22,607 bases of DNA, taken from Lachnospiraceae bacterium. GTDB lineage: Bacteria; Bacillota; Clostridia; Lachnospirales; Lachnospiraceae. The notes under the pieces are model-generated. The model worked only from the letters and a program-made list of their open reading frames with translations, did no database searches and was not told where the DNA came from. The position numbers and the translations under genes are program-made. The stretch lies in contig JAGCSS010000305.1 of the NCBI GenBank assembly GCA_017964055.1, positions 1 to 22,607 of the forward strand, given 5' to 3'. Below are positions 21,948 through 22,607 of this stretch, in pieces. Each line of letters starts with the position of its first letter. The first letter of the stretch is position 1.

Positions 21948-22607
21948 TCAGTATTCAAGCTCCTGCGCATTACGCGATTTCGGCTCGATGCAGACACCGA
22001 CATTGAACTCAGTGCAGCCGCAGCCGCCGCATGCCTGACGGCAGTTCGGGGTCACGATGCCCTTTTTCGCCCTGTCGTACTCACGTGCAAGGAACTTCTT
22101 TGTGATGCCGGTATCGATATAATCCCAGGGCAGGATCTCATCCGTGCTGCGCTCACGCAGCGTGTAGAAATCCATATCGATCCCTGTTTTTTCTATCGCG
22201 TCGGTCCACTTCTTCTCGTCGAAATAATCGGTCCACGCGTCAAAAATGCCGCCCGCCTTATATACCTCGTAGATGACCTTGCCGACTCTCCTGTCGCCGC
22301 GCGCGAGCAGGCCCTCGATGATCGAGGTATTGCTGTCGTGCCAGTTGTATTTGATGCTCTTGAAATTGAGCTGCTGCTTCAGGGTTTCCATCAGCACCGA
22401 TTTCCTGCGCAGATACTCATCGGGCGAGATCTGGGCCGCCCACTGGAACGGGGTAAAAGGCTTCGGCACAAAATACGAAGTGCTGATCGTGATCTGGCAC
22501 TTGCCGCGTCTGTTTTCCTTGGGGATCTCTGCGTAGAATGTCTTTGCCATCTCATTGGCGAGGATCGGGATGCCCCTTACATCATCGTCGGTCTCCGTGG
22601 GCTGTCC
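21948..22607 (-). CDS. TIGR03960 family B12-binding-domain/radical SAM protein, C-terminal part
   Basis: These are the last 219 residues of a radical SAM protein that runs off the right edge. The frame stays open to the window end, giving GQPTETDDDVRGIPILANEM at the cut, the tail of the radical SAM barrel (usual form GLPTETDED). Then come VPKPFTPFQWAAQIS, SIIEGLLARGDRRVGKVIYEVYKAGG and a Cys cluster in NCRQACGGCGCTEF near the end. The radical SAM CxxxCxxC motif lies outside the window. It starts the operon with the DUF2344 and rng genes. The reaction is not known. Confidence 0.92.
   Translation of the reverse strand, partial: GQPTETDDDVRGIPILANEMAKTFYAEIPKENRRGKCQITISTSYFVPKPFTPFQWAAQISPDEYLRRKSVLMETLKQQLNFKSIKYNWHDSNTSIIEGLLARGDRRVGKVIYEVYKAGGIFDAWTDYFDEKKWTDAIEKTGIDMDFYTLRERSTDEILPWDYIDTGITKKFLAREYDRAKKGIVTPNCRQACGGCGCTEFNVGVCIEPKSRNAQELEY

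Overview
The window looks like chromosomal DNA of an anaerobic Firmicute, most likely a Lachnospiraceae-type Clostridium relative of moderate-to-high GC. The signs are the gene families present: a minimal SufB/SufC pair, DUF3737 next to a MalY-type lyase, the TIGR03960/DUF2344/RNase G cluster, a CdaR-controlled glycerate kinase, and a PdaA-like lipoprotein with a Pro-Thr linker. Ribosome binding sites (AGGAGG type) and TTGACA/TATAAT promoters are typical of Firmicutes. No phage, integrase, transposase, rRNA or CRISPR array was seen. Nearly all the DNA is coding, and the taxonomic guess is inference.

Left part (1-6150). A leftward pair encodes a DUF3737 beta-helix protein and the start of a MalY/PatB C-S lyase (cut by the left edge). 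Its promoter carries a repeated GTTAACATT box. Diverging from it are a receiver-Hpt phosphorelay protein, then a minimal Fe-S assembly pair (SufC-like ATPase and short SufB-like scaffold, resembling the SMS system). The SufC-like gene is broken by an in-frame TAG directly after the Walker B motif. Downstream lie two unrecognised genes and a small XRE regulator that ends at a strong terminator.

Middle part (6150-10850). A leftward operon of an AraC-type regulator, a VanZ-family membrane protein and a YbaK-type Cys-tRNA deacylase diverges from a MATE efflux gene. The MATE gene overlaps tail to tail with an iron-dependent alcohol dehydrogenase. A 46-bp near-perfect palindrome, resembling a REP-type repeat, sits between the dehydrogenase and the next operon.

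Right-middle part (10850-16050). Glycerate kinase, a membrane-anchored alpha/beta hydrolase with about eight extra membrane helices, and a YhhN-family protein form a leftward operon. It diverges from a CdaR-type sugar-diacid regulator that probably controls the kinase.

Right part (16050-22607). A tight leftward operon holds a PdaA-like polysaccharide deacetylase lipoprotein, a membrane-bound MutS-like ATPase and a C39-like cysteine peptidase. A tRNA-Leu(CAA) with its own consensus promoter and terminator follows, then RNase G, a DUF2344 protein and the 3' part of a TIGR03960 radical SAM gene (cut by the right edge).

Most notable are the amber codon in the otherwise intact Fe-S assembly ATPase, the deacetylase/MutS-like/peptidase operon, the 46-bp palindrome, and an RNase G that stops before the zinc-link motif.
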